A stretch of DNA of 64,000 nucleotides. It comes from Tipula vernalis. Taxonomy: Eukaryota > Arthropoda > Insecta > Diptera > Tipulidae. The DNA lies in contig OY282560.1 of the NCBI GenBank assembly GCA_958295665.1, positions 273,780,177 to 273,844,176 of the forward strand, read 5' to 3'. Each line of letters starts with the position of its first letter. Within the stretch, counting starts at the first letter, position 1. Made by a program: the position numbers and the translations under genes. Shown piece by piece: positions 15,320-26,460 of the stretch. The notes below the pieces were generated by a model, which saw only the letters and a program-made list of their open reading frames with translations, was not told the origin of the DNA and did not search any database.

Positions 15320-17041
15320 ATGAGTAAAACAGAAGGAAAAAATACCCCAGGTGGTAAACCAATAGAAATATTGGGCAATCCACTCTCTGATGAGACTGGC
15401 CCTAAGGATTCTGGGGAGGGCCGATCCTTGCATACACAAAAAAACAAAAATATGGAAATAGTAAACAGCCCGTTCCACAAGGGAGGAAACGTTGCTAGAT
15501 CTCCTGAGAAAACTTTTAATTTCTCATCTGAAAATTTTAACATGGAACGATTCCAAAATAATAAGGGCGCAACAGCAGCACCCCAACAAGCAAGTATAAC
15601 AACCTCATATAACTATGGTGAAACATCTATTCTTGAAAGTGGTACTTCAGAAAAAGAGCTAACGTTATACAAACAATGGCAAAAAGTAACTGATGAGAAA
15701 AATCAGCAAAGCATTATTATTCTCAATTTACAACAACAAATTGACGAACTAAAAAAAGAAATGATGCAATTAAAGCAGAACGAAACTCAAGCTAAGCCAT
15801 CAATGAAGCAGAACCAGAATACCGAACTTAACGCCAACAATGTTAAATGTCCAACCGAATCATCAATAATACAGAAACAAAACACCAATTCTAATGTTAA
15901 TAAAAACGTTGAATATCAAACCGATGAGGAAGACTTAGCTAAAGAAACAGAATGGATTCGTGCTAAGTCTAGAAAAAGTAAAAAGAGAAGGTTAAATAAT
16001 ACACCGTCACCACCACAAAAACCACAAACTCTGGATCAAAACACTCAGCCTCAAAAGGTTGAGACAAATATCAAAACAGATAAAAAAACACCTCCCCCAC
16101 CACCGATCATAGTAGATGATGTTAAAAATTATCACGTTTTCTATGATATAATTAAGGCGAGTGTTTCAGAAGAATCATTCATCACTAAATTGATGAATCA
16201 AAATAAAATAAGCATCAACGTAAATAGCGTCGATGCATATAGAAACGTAGTGAAAACTTTGACCGAAGGCTCATTTATCTTTCACACGTATGAAAATAAA
16301 CAAGAAAGGCCAATCAGAGTTATGGCAAGGAACTTACATCATACATGTAGCCCAGAACGAATTAAAGAAGAATTATCATCGAAAGAATTTAAAATAATCA
16401 GCGTAATGAACAAAGTTAGCTGGAGAAATAAAAAGAAGCTAGACATGTTTGTACTAACATTCAGTTGTGACGAAAATATAACTAAAATATATAAGATCAC
16501 TAGTTTATTGGGTTGCAAAGTGGAAATTCAACCACTTAGAAAGTCTAAACTAGTTCCGCAATGCCAAAAGTGTCAGGCATATGGACATACGCAAAGATAT
16601 TGTGGCAAACTTCCAAGGTGTGTTAAATGTGCCGGACACCACCTAACTGGAAAATGCGACAATCCACAAGCTCAACTTAAATGTGTACACTGTGGACAAG
16701 GTCATCCTGCTAACTATCGAGGATGTATTGTTGCAAAGGAAATTCAGAAAATGAAAAACCAAAGGATGAATAAAACTCAAATGTATGGCCAGTCAAATCG
16801 ATATGAGACGCATGCAAAACAAGACAATGGGCAACCATTTGGCCGCCAACTAAGAACTGAAGGTGTTACATATGCTGAAGTAACAAGTGGCGTAGTCAAT
16901 AAACCCCAGCAAAAATCTAAAGATGTAGACATCAGACAAACATTACAAGATATTCTCATGAAATTAACAAAATTTGATGAGAGGCTACAAAAATTGGAAG
17001 ATAGAGCATTGGGAGCTAGACCCAAATCAACACAAAAATGA
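15320..17041 (+). CDS. LINE ORF1: gag-like RNA-binding protein
   Basis: A 573-codon frame beginning at the first in-frame ATG (15320). It should coat the LINE RNA and chaperone reverse transcription. The N-terminal part is polar. Residues about 115-160 (ELTLYKQWQKV, then QQQIDELKKEMMQLKQ) look like a coiled coil. A basic patch (KSRKSKKRRLN) and a proline run follow. Residues about 330-410 resemble the domain that precedes Jockey zinc knuckles. Three knuckles lie at about 415-470: CQKCQAYGHTQRYC, CVKCAGHHLTGKC and CVHCGQGHPANYRGC. The stop TGA overlaps the ATG of ORF2 (ATGA). The frame is intact, so it is unlikely to be old. Confidence 0.92.
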   Translation: MSKTEGKNTPGGKPIEILGNPLSDETGPKDSGEGRSLHTQKNKNMEIVNSPFHKGGNVARSPEKTFNFSSENFNMERFQNNKGATAAPQQASITTSYNYGETSILESGTSEKELTLYKQWQKVTDEKNQQSIIILNLQQQIDELKKEMMQLKQNETQAKPSMKQNQNTELNANNVKCPTESSIIQKQNTNSNVNKNVEYQTDEEDLAKETEWIRAKSRKSKKRRLNNTPSPPQKPQTLDQNTQPQKVETNIKTDKKTPPPPPIIVDDVKNYHVFYDIIKASVSEESFITKLMNQNKISINVNSVDAYRNVVKTLTEGSFIFHTYENKQERPIRVMARNLHHTCSPERIKEELSSKEFKIISVMNKVSWRNKKKLDMFVLTFSCDENITKIYKITSLLGCKVEIQPLRKSKLVPQCQKCQAYGHTQRYCGKLPRCVKCAGHHLTGKCDNPQAQLKCVHCGQGHPANYRGCIVAKEIQKMKNQRMNKTQMYGQSNRYETHAKQDNGQPFGRQLRTEGVTYAEVTSGVVNKPQQKSKDVDIRQTLQDILMKLTKFDERLQKLEDRALGARPKSTQK

Positions 17042-19699
17042 ACAACACAATGAAAATCATGTCATGGAATGCTAATGGTTTGCTCCGGCATCAGCAAGAA
17101 CTACAAGCAGTCCTCGACATTGAGAATATAGATGTGTGTCTTATTTCGGAAACACATTTTACTAAGCAATCCTACATAACATTTAAAGGCTATTGCATAT
17201 ATCACACTATTCATCCAGATAATTCAGCCAGAGGAGGAAGTGCAGTCATCATTAAAAAAAATATCCAACATTTTGAAGAAGCAAAGTACGGAAAAGAAGA
17301 AATTCAGGCCACAGTGGTTTATATAAAAACGGAAAACTTTCCTATTGTTGTGGCAGGATTATACTGTCCACCAAGACATTCAATTAAAAGCAAACAATAC
17401 TCAGAGTTCTTTAAGCGACTGGGAAAAAGGTTCATAATAGGTGGTGACTTCAATGCGAAGAATACTCACTGGGGTTCTAGATTAACTACCACTAAAGGAA
17501 AAGAATTATTGATTGCCATCAAAGAAAATGGATGTGAATCCATTTCAACAGGTAAACCAACATATTGGCCAACTGACCCAGGGAAAATACCTGACCTGAT
17601 CGATTTTTTTATAACCAAAAATATTTCTAATAATTTTATGAAAGTTGAAGAAAGCCAAGATATGAGCTCAGATCATTCTCCAATAGTCCTAACTCTAAGC
17701 GAGTATATCATCCAAAAAGGGAATAATCCAGTATTAACCAACAAATATACGAACTGGGAAAGTTTCAAAGTACACCTGGAACAAAGAATACTTTTGAAAG
17801 TTCCTTTAAAAACTATGGATCAACTGGACATAGAAGTAGAAAAGTTCATTACAGATATTCAACAATCAGCATGGGAAAGTACTCCAGAAATCAAATCAAG
17901 GCTAAAAGGAAATAACTATCCAATAGAAATTAGAAATCTCCTTAGGGATAAACGCAAATCCAGAAAAAAATGGCACCAAACTAGAGCTCCACAGGACAAA
18001 AAAAGACTAAATAATCTTACTCAACAATTAACAAGAGAAATTCAGAAATTAAAAAATGAGTCAGTTAATTTCTACTTAAGTAAGTTAACGAATGATAGTA
18101 ATACGGATTATTCGCTTTGGAAAGCAACTAAAACTCTGAAAAGGCCAATAATGCCGATCCATCCTATCAGGAAAATGGATGGAACATGGGCAAGGAAAAA
18201 CAAAGAAAAAGCTGAAGGTTTTGCCAATCATCTTGAAAATATATTTCAACCTCATGAATGTCAATTACGAGAAATATTGTATGAAAACATAACACAAATT
18301 CTCGAAGATGTCACCCCTACATCGACTACTGAAGTAGCAAATGAAATTAAAAACAATTTAAACTTAAAGAAAGCACCAGGGTTTGACCTGATTACCGGAG
18401 AAATAATAAAGCAGCTACCGCGAAAAGCTACGGTAAAGTTAACTAATATCATAAACGCCGCATTTAGGTTAAAATATGTACCCAAACTTTGGAAAGTGGC
18501 TGAGGTCATCATGATTCCCAAACCAGGAAAACCGCCACATCTAATAACATCATATAGGCCTATATCGTTGTTGCCGATAATGTCCAAACTCTTTGAAAAG
18601 CTACTATTAAAAAGGCTTAAACTAATAACTGAAAAAAATAATCTAATTCCGAATCACCAATTTGGTTTTCGCAGTGAGCACTCAACTATCGATCAAGTGC
18701 ATAGAATAACCAATATTATTGAGAAGACTTTAGAAGAGAAAAAAGTTTGTTCAGCAGTATTCCTTGATGTAGCGCAGGCCTTTGATAAAGTTTGGCACGA
18801 AGGATTAATCTACAAACTCAAATTAATCCTACCGAAACAGTACAGCATAATACTGGAATCATATATAACGGAAAGATATTTCAGGCTTAAGCAAGAAGAT
18901 GAATATTCAGATCTTAAGGGAATAAAAGCAGGAGTTCCACAAGGAAGTGTACTTGGGCCACTTCTGTATTTACTATACACCCGAGATGTCCCAATCCCAC
19001 AAATCAACATGATAGCCACTTTCGCCGATGACACAGCTATCATGGCAGTAGGTGACAACAACTCAGATACAGCAGAGCAATTACAAAACGCCATAGAGCA
19101 AGTACACAATTGGACAAAAAAAATGGCGCATAAAACTAAATGAAACTAAATCTGTACATGTTGACTTTACGAACAAGAGATTAGTTCATAAACCAGTATA
19201 TTTAAATAATCAAGAAATACCACATGCAAACACTGCCAAATATCTTGGTATGACGTTAGACGCTAAACTTCGCTGGAAAGCTCATGTAAAAAAGAAAAGA
19301 GGCGAGTTGGAATTAAAATACAAAAAAATGTATTGGTTACTGGGAAGAAACTCTCATTTATCAATCCCTAATAAACTTCTGCTTTATAAGCAAATATTGA
19401 AGCCTGTTTGGACTTATGGTATACAGCTGTGGGGGTGTACCAAGCAGAGCAACATGGATATTATCCAACGATTCCAAAACAAAGTGCTAAGAAGCATCGT
19501 CAACGCACCATGGTTTGTCAGAAATAGCGACATCCACAAAGATCTTGGCATAGAACTCATCAAAACCGAAATTATGAAATTTGCTAGAAGTCATGAACAA
19601 CGGCTACTTCACCATGTCAACATAGAGGCCAACCAGCTACTGGATAATACGGATTTAGTTAGAAGGCTCAAAAGAGTAAAGCCTTTTGAGTTAGTGTAA
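17038..19699 (+). pseudogene. LINE ORF2: endonuclease-reverse transcriptase, one frameshift
   Basis: It starts at the ATG overlapping the ORF1 stop. An AP-type endonuclease occupies residues about 1-235 (MSWNANGL, LISETHF, GGDFNAKNTHWGS, SSDHSPIVL). The reverse transcriptase includes YRPISLLPIMSKLFEKLL, FGFRSEHSTIDQ, VFLDVAQAFDKVWH, GVPQGSVLGPLLY and the catalytic FADD at about 662. The frame stops at 19141-19143 just after a run of eight A at 19117. One A fewer would carry the frame into the downstream part (19250-19699; YLGMTLDAKLRW, then ILKPVWTYGIQLWG). This may be a real disabling indel or a homopolymer error. It nicks target DNA and primes reverse transcription. Confidence 0.92.
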
Positions 19700-19915
19700 A
19701 TCAGTTAAAATAAATCTTTATCTAGCGCACGACAAAAGCGCGATCAAATCATAAATATCAAAACTAAGGAGTACATCGATGGATGAACCCTTAAATTTCA
19801 GTAAAATGTAGTAATTTAAGTTAGAATAAAATTGCTTATTAGTCTTAGACTAGATTGTAATTAAAAAAGAAATAATAAATAGAATTATTTTCAAAAAAAA
19901 AAAAAAAAAAAAAAA

Positions 19916-20291
19916 TTTGATGGAAAATAATTTGCTAGAAAATAAACATTCGGTAAGAAGTAGTCAAAAGCAAAACATTGTATAAGTTGGTAGTAATAAA
20001 ATAAAACTGTATGTTAAAATAATAATCGTTCTTTAATTAAGTGCCAAATAGTGTTATATGTATGGTTAAATCTTAAACCAAATAAAGAAAGATATTACAC
20101 TGGTATTTTCAGCAACAAACAACAAAGCATACATAACGAGAGCAAACGACGGGTTTAATAAAGTAAATTACGAATTAAGTAAAAGTACCTATTAACAATG
20201 AGAAATACAAAAAAAACAGAAATTATGGAATTTATATTTGTCGAATTTGGAATAAATGACCATTCACAAATGACAAGGGCTGGTGGGGCCC
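19916..20291 (+). repeat. 376-bp direct repeat, downstream copy
   Basis: Begins TTTGATGG directly after the LINE poly(A) and ends GGGGCCC. It matches 14742-15117 with one substitution. Its first 184 bp are the gypsy LTR fragment (to 20099) and the rest is Tc1. Confidence 0.9.
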
Positions 20292-20636
20292 AGGGATGTG
20301 TCGATGTAAGGAAGTGATTCGAAAAGAAGGTTACACGACCAATACTATTCAATAAAAATGCATATTAGATTTAATCATTCACAAATAAGGTTAAAAATGA
20401 ATTTTGAAATTAAGTGTGGTATTATTTTGAACAGCCTATTTATAAAATAAAAAGTTTAATTATTTTTTTTTAATATTCCTGTTATAAATTTAATATGATT
20501 TTTTATATTTAATTGTAAGTTTATATTTATTCTATGTAAATTTAAAAAACTAATTGAAAATTCATAAGTAGTTTTTTAGTTAATGAAGCATTTGCAAAAA
20601 AATCACCGAGTGTGCTATTTTATTGAACACCACTGT
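20100..20636 (+). pseudogene. Tc1-like 3' end with TIR
   Basis: The first 192 bp belong to the duplicated target. It then continues with a stretch reading like the Tc1 C-terminus (RCKEVIRKEGYTT near 20310) and an AT-rich tail. The end AATCACCGAGTGTGCTATTT, then TATTGAACACCACTG before TA resembles a Tc1-family TIR. The 5' half of this Tc1 copy is missing upstream of the LTR. Confidence 0.6.
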
Positions 20637-22340
20637 AAATTAAGAAAAATTTTCTAACATGTTTTTTTGTGAGTTTTCCCAATTTGTTTTTTGTTTGCTC
20701 TTTAGTATTTTTATTTTTAGTTATTTCAAGTGATATGTTTTGTTCAATAAATCAGAATGAAGGGTGTACTTATTTACATAAATCGAATTATTTTGTTTTA
20801 AATTCATTGGGCTAGTTTTTTTATCGGGGATTTCCGAAATTTATTTTTCCGCAGTGTTTACGCTTTTCAAGATGATTAGCTGAGAGGTATATTGGTGGTA
20901 GGCTTGCTGAGAGGCTGCTAGGTGATTTGGTCCAGCCATTCTCTTCCTTTACCTTCTACTTTTAATTTCCTTCCCGTTTCGGACAACCCCACCCCATTTT
21001 CCTGAGCTAAATCCGGCCAGAGAAGACCGCCTCGAAAGCTCTAACTGGACAATTTCAGTTAACAGCCGACATCAACTGTCCAAAAACTGTTACATACTTT
21101 TTGAAACAGGCAGTTTTTGAATTCAAAATCATTTATCTTGAAGAACATTTAGAAAGTAGTTGTAGGAAAAATATCAAAAAGAAGATTCGAAATAGTTATA
21201 AATAAACGTCAAACTACTTCGAATCAAAATCGTATATTTCGTGGAGAAACAAAATCGTATATTATCATGGAGATCTAACAATGAGGAAAATATGTGCTAT
21301 GTACTATGCTATCCATAATTCGAGGACTACCCGGCCTCGGTCATTCCCTAAGGAATTACTACACTACTACCTGTAATATATTATTCTCTAGAAATAGTTA
21401 ATTCTCAAAAATATAAACATACCCGAATTAGTAAATTTCAAAATTTCGAAACCATTGTGTCAAAGATGTTAGCTAGCATCCTGAAAACAAACTATATTGT
21501 AATAAAAGCGTAAAAGTCTACATTCCAGCTTACTCCAAACTGATAACCAATGGCACTCGAACAAAAAGACAAGCAATGAGGATTAAAAATCCGCATGCAG
21601 GGCTTACATTTATAAAATAATTAAAAAATGTATTTACTTTTTATAAATTATCCAATGTTACAGAAAAAAGGAAAACCCAAGGCCAGAACCATCCACATTT
21701 AATGAAGGAAAAGTCAACCGCAACAACATTATCGAAAGAAGATTAATAAAATTTTCAAAAATTTAATTAATTTTAGTTTTTCCTAAATTATTTTTAAGCT
21801 TCTTTCCTAATTGAGTTTTTGTATAAATAAAATATTTTGATAACTAAACATTCTGTTTTTACATTTAGTTAGTAAATCACATTCTCCTCTTCACTGTTAT
21901 GTGGTTAAAACAACTGTTTGATTTAATTTTAACTGAAAAATCTAATTTTATTTTGCTTAAATAAAAGTAAATGTTTAACCGATGCTACTATGCTATTATA
22001 CTATGACGATGGAAACTCAGTATAAGTTTTAGAAATGGTTTATTTTAAACCCATCTGTTAAAATTTAGTTAAAAATTAACAGTTAATTTATAGATAGTAA
22101 AGAAGGTAAGGTTAAATAAATATTGGGCAAATACGGTTAAAAGAACATTTTGCAATCCTATTTTAAACCTTAAAAAACCATTCCAAAATCCAATAGATTA
22201 TAGCTGGGGTTTAATAACGGTTTATAAGCTAATTTTCAACTAAAAATTGTTACTCGGCTTAAGACAAATTACAGCTAAAGGACTGTGACTCCATGAAGTT
22301 CAATTGTTCAATAAACCGTAAACTTTGTTACTGGGCTTTT
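20637..22340. other. No gene recognised
   Basis: AT-rich. A slightly GC-richer patch (20880-21060) has no recognisable protein similarity on either strand. Confidence 0.5.
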
Positions 22341-22349
22341 CTATGTAAG

Positions 22350-22790
22350 CACTATGGAAGAATTATCTATTCATACAACCGTAAATAAACTAACTGACAG
22401 TGATCGAAAGGCAAATGAGCACGATGATGTAAAATATGAATACACTAATACAAATTATCGTTAAAAACGAAAAAATGATGGTTTAAAAATAGCGGTTTGG
22501 AATGTAAACGATCTTTCTCAGCAAAAAAGCTGAATTATCTTCAAGCCCTTCACTTCGACCAAAATATGTACCTATCATGCTAATATTAGAAACACGCTTC
22601 ACGAATACTTGGTTTTTCAAATTAACGGATATTCACTATACTCCAAACATCAGGGCGTAAAAATACACAGTAGCACTACGAGTGCGATTGCAGCGCTAAA
22701 CATATGGATTGTGGTTGAGACTGACGACACCAAAAGGCAAACAAATTTACTAAGCAATTGAAGCAAATAATCTAGATTACGTATTTCTGT
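22350..22790 (+). pseudogene. LINE endonuclease remnant (Jockey-like)
   Basis: Decayed frames read LKIAVWNVNDLSQQK (endonuclease start), then LILETRFTNTWF (catalytic Glu block) and FQINGYSLYSKH. They are broken by stops and shifts. Nothing of the RT is seen downstream. Confidence 0.65.
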
Positions 22791-22799
22791 GCATCCCAC

Positions 22800-23662
22800 G
22801 TAAACGCTTCTAATAGAAAGAAAATACGGATTTAAATGGGGTTTATGTAGAATTATAATCGTATTCTACGACAGAAGATTTTGAGGCGGTGACCTAAAAA
22901 TTTGAGCCAAATACTGGAAATAGTGACAAAAAGGCTGTACCGGATTATAAAAAGCTATAACAGCATTCACTCTGAAGTACCATTCGAAATTGACAGCAAG
23001 ACATCTTTTAAAACATTCGAAATAAATACGACTTCGCAGAGCAGGTCCTCTAGATCAATAAATAAATATAATCTAACTAATTGCTAAGCTAACATAAATT
23101 TGAATTAATTAATTGATTAAAAAATAATTACAATAACGCTAACTAAAAACAAGTATTAACATAGGTTTAGATTAAAACTTAATGACGATTTCGATTCACC
23201 AAAAAAGAGCAATCCGGCTCGATGAAAAATGATCTTTCTGCTGTCAAACTGTTCGATTTGTCAAGAAAAGTCACTCCGTCGAGCAAAATTGTTGTTTGTT
23301 TACGAATCTCGATTTTTGGGTAGATTTACTAACACAAACATAAACAGAACTGTCAGAATTTCAAAAATTAACAAAATTTAGAAATTTAGAAAATTAATTT
23401 TTTTTTCAATTATAAAAGGCTTTAAAAGATTTAAGAATTTCAAAACAATTGGAAACATGTATTTTAAGAATTTTAGAAATTTTAAGGTTTTTAGGTATTT
23501 ATCAAATTCGAACAAGTTATCACAATGCCTTATAGGAATAGTCCGCACCAAATAACTGCCGAGTTTTCAGCTATAATTTATTGGTTAATATTATTCTACT
23601 TAAACATTTTTTAAAAAAAAAAAAATTTTTTTTTGAAGCGGAGTGACGTAAGTGATCTTTTT
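22800..23662. other. No gene recognised
   Basis: AT-rich with short frames. CACTCCGTCGAGC near 23274 is loosely inverted relative to GCGGAGTGACG near 23638 and may belong to a larger decayed element around the foldback. Confidence 0.4.
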
Positions 23663-23997
23663 ATAATTAATATTATTTCGTATAATCACAAAACACCAAC
23701 AGTTTTCACTTACTTAAAAATAAATAAAACCAAAATTTTTATTTTTGAATTTATTTACTTTTATTTATTTAAAATTACAACTAGTTTCGATCTTGTAAAG
23801 ATCATCTACAGGTAATTTTTTGCAATGGAAAAAATTGCAAAAAATTACCTGTAGATGATCTTTACAAGATCGAAACTAGTTGTAATTTTAAATAAATAAA
23901 AGTAAATAAATTCAAAAATAAAAATTTTGGTTTTTTTTATTTTTAAGTAAGTGAAAACTGTTGGTGTTTTGTGATTATACGAAATAATATTAATTAT
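23663..23997. repeat. Foldback element, 164-bp arms, 7-base loop
   Basis: The left arm (23663-23826) and right arm (23834-23997) are almost perfect reverse complements, apart from one T-run length difference and minor changes. The only spacer is 23827-23833. The arms contain AACTAGTTTCGATCTTGTAA and CCTGTAGATGATC. There is no coding capacity. Transcribed, it would form a long hairpin; no host target was seen in the window. Confidence 0.95.
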
Positions 23998-24240
23998 TAT
24001 TCTACTTTAAAATGAAAGTTAAAATTAAGCTTTAAAGCTTTCGTCTCTCCGTCCTTTTAAAAAATTCTGAATATTAAACAAATACAGTGGAAGCTTACTC
24101 TATGGTGAATGGTCGAGCCATTAATGAGACAATATGAAATCATAATTGTTTACATTACGCTAAGTAAATACATTGTTAAATAAATAAATAAATACAAATT
24201 CATTGGATTCAAATTAAAGAATTCAATTTCTAGATTCCTT

Positions 24241-24496
24241 TGCCGTCTTACTTTGAGCATTTTACAACAACAATGCCATGTATTTTCATTCCGGAATGAA
24301 TAGTTTCAAAACTAGTTTTTGTTGGTATAGAATTATTCTAGGAATATTTTTGAAATTTTTTTTTTGTTTTTTTATTTAATTTTTAATGTCAATTGATAAA
24401 AGTAAAAAGAAAATTATTTTCGGTTTTTATTTTGAGCATAATTTGCATTTTTATTTTTATACCAATAACTATTCCAGTGACCAAAGTAAGACGGCA
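24241..24496. mobile_element. MITE with 15-bp TIR and CTT duplication
   Basis: A perfect TIR TGCCGTCTTACTTTG at 24241-24255 and inverted at 24482-24496. CTT lies directly outside both ends, a 3-bp target duplication. The interior is AT-rich with TTTTGAGCAT and ATTTTGAGCATAA repeats. The family is not recognised. Confidence 0.8.
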
Positions 24497-24851
24497 CTTG
24501 TAAGCTCTATACAGGGACCAACATTCGGTTCGCGTTGATTACTTTCGCTGGGCACCAATCATCTTTATATCTTTTTATTTCTAGTTTGCATTTTTTTTTT
24601 TTGGCATATAATTATCTCCAAATAGGTAATAAATTTGGTTATTATCTTTGAAGGTTAATCTAAGTTAGTTTTTTTTCCTCTTGATTATAACTTAAAGCTT
24701 GAATTATTCAAAATCGATAGTTCATAAAATCATATATTTTTTTAAAATGGATTTTGCTCTTATCTTCGGAGTCTTATCTCCAGAGAAACTGGCTGTCGAA
24801 TTTAGTATTCGGAGGATATCTCTTCCGCAAGTAGGAGCCGAGAATTAGTTT
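24497..24851. other. Non-coding lead to the gypsy gag
   Basis: No clear LTR was found. It contains AT-rich DNA and a patch GGTTCGCGTTGATTACTTTC near 24529 that could be leader sequence. Confidence 0.4.
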
Positions 24852-26200
24852 ATGGAAAAACTACAAAACGAAAGTATCAATCCAAACGCAAAACCACAGC
24901 AGACACATGCGGAATCAGCGATTGAAGAATTACAGCTGATAACCCAGCAATTAAGCCAACTAGATGAATATGTCGATCGACCAAACGACGGAACTCTTAC
25001 GATCGATGATATTAAAAGGAATTTAATAAGAAGTATTGGGTGGTTCATCAAAAGTGGATCAACTGGCACCTAATGACCGCAATTTACCCGAAATAGGTAC
25101 ATCAGGGGCAATCCGCAAATTCGCTAACGAGCCCAGATTATCAACTTTTCGGAAGTCATCTTCATTACGTGAAACTCCTCCCGAGTTAGAAGACTCCATA
25201 GAACGACTGGAAAAAAGATTTTCGCAAAAGCTGGAAAAATTGGCCACCGAGTTTAAATAACAATTATCAACCTCGCATGCTTCACACCAATTCAATTCAT
25301 ATTCCACAGATTCAGCCTCATCCACTTCTTATCCTGGGAGGAAGGCAACGGACAGCCGCACTGAAGCTGATAGCTCATCCGAAGCTGGCAGTAGTAGGCA
25401 TGTGAGAAAACGTACTGAACAAAGACCACGAAAATCTCAATTTCACCAAAATCCCACAAAGTGGAAAATTAAATTCTCCGGACGAGAAGGTCGAGGAACG
25501 GATGAAAACGTGCATGCCTTCATCATGAGGTTGGAGGAACATGCATTACAGAATGATGTATCAAAACAGGAATTGATTTATTTAATGAGGAACTTCGTGG
25601 TCGACAAGGCTAAAAAATGGTACTTCATCTAAATTAGAAAACACAAGAATGCTACCTGGCGCGAAATGCGGAAAGCACTTTTGGAACGATTCAGCTCAGT
25701 TCAAAACGAGCTTTCGTTGAGAAGATACATACGCAGCAGAATACAATATCCTAAAGAAAGGTTCAACGAGTTTCTGTTGGAGATAGAAAACATGAATTGC
25801 CGTTTGGTAAAACCCTTTAATGACGACGAACTATTGGAATCAATTCTGGACAATATGAATCCTGCATTAAAAAATGCTACTTGTAACATGTACTTTCAAA
25901 ATTTCGGAACAGTTGAAAAATGTTTGCGATAATTTTGAGACACTCTGGAGTTCCTCTGGCTTTGATCCGAGAAAATTGGTCGAATTCAGAAACCGTCATG
26001 TACCTGAAGTTGATCAAGTGACAGAACAAAAAAATCCGAAGTGTGAATTTGAAGGCGACAAAGACCGGGATGAATATAGTGATTCAGGATTAGCCAATAT
26101 GCAGTATGATAAATGTTACAAGTGCCAGAAAAGGCGGGTGGGAAACGAGATTGCGAACGCGACATATTCTAGGGAGCCACGTTCGGGAAATTATTGACTC
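24852..26200 (+). pseudogene. Ty3/gypsy gag, frameshifted
   Basis: It starts at ATG 24852 (acidic and glutamine-rich, QLITQQLSQLDEYVDR). It shifts frame near 25060 and 25260, then continues at 25402-25632 (WKIKFSGREGRGTDENVHAF, then LMRNFVVDKAKKWY) and, after a stop, 25666-25932 (MRKALLERFSSVQNELSLRR, then ERFNEFLLEI). This is the order of the gag capsid fold in gypsy-type retrotransposons. A zinc-knuckle-like CYKCQKR near 26117 is broken by a shift before its remaining ligands. It would form the particle shell in an active copy. Confidence 0.8.
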
Positions 26201-26460
26201 CCAGACCAACGCAGTCGCATCCATCACAAACACATCCAATATCCCACCACTTGTTAATTAAAATATCGAACCTGACACATCATCAATTCCACCACCATAT
26301 GTTAATTATTTTACCGGACTACACCAGATCACAAGAAAGTTGACAGCACGACAATATCGAGTTCATCAGTATTGGAAATCTCGGAAAGCGTTTCTTGAAG
26401 CATGTACCCTGAGCACTATAAGAGAATATCGGAATTCTGATTCTCGTCCTTACGCTTAAA

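Larger units (their letters stand above)
15118..19915 (+). mobile_element. Jockey-group LINE, near full length
   Basis: A 4.8-kb non-LTR retrotransposon. It has a roughly 200-bp 5' UTR, ORF1 (gag-like, zinc knuckles), ORF2 (endonuclease and reverse transcriptase), a roughly 190-bp 3' UTR and a 23-base poly(A) at 19893-19915. There is no RNase H domain. It is flanked by 376-bp direct repeats. The only defect found is one frameshift in ORF2. Insertion appears very recent, since the flanking repeats differ at one base. Confidence 0.93.

Noticed and set aside
22902..23087. 61-codon frame downstream of the LINE endonuclease remnant
   Set aside because: It does not resemble LINE reverse transcriptase or any family I know.
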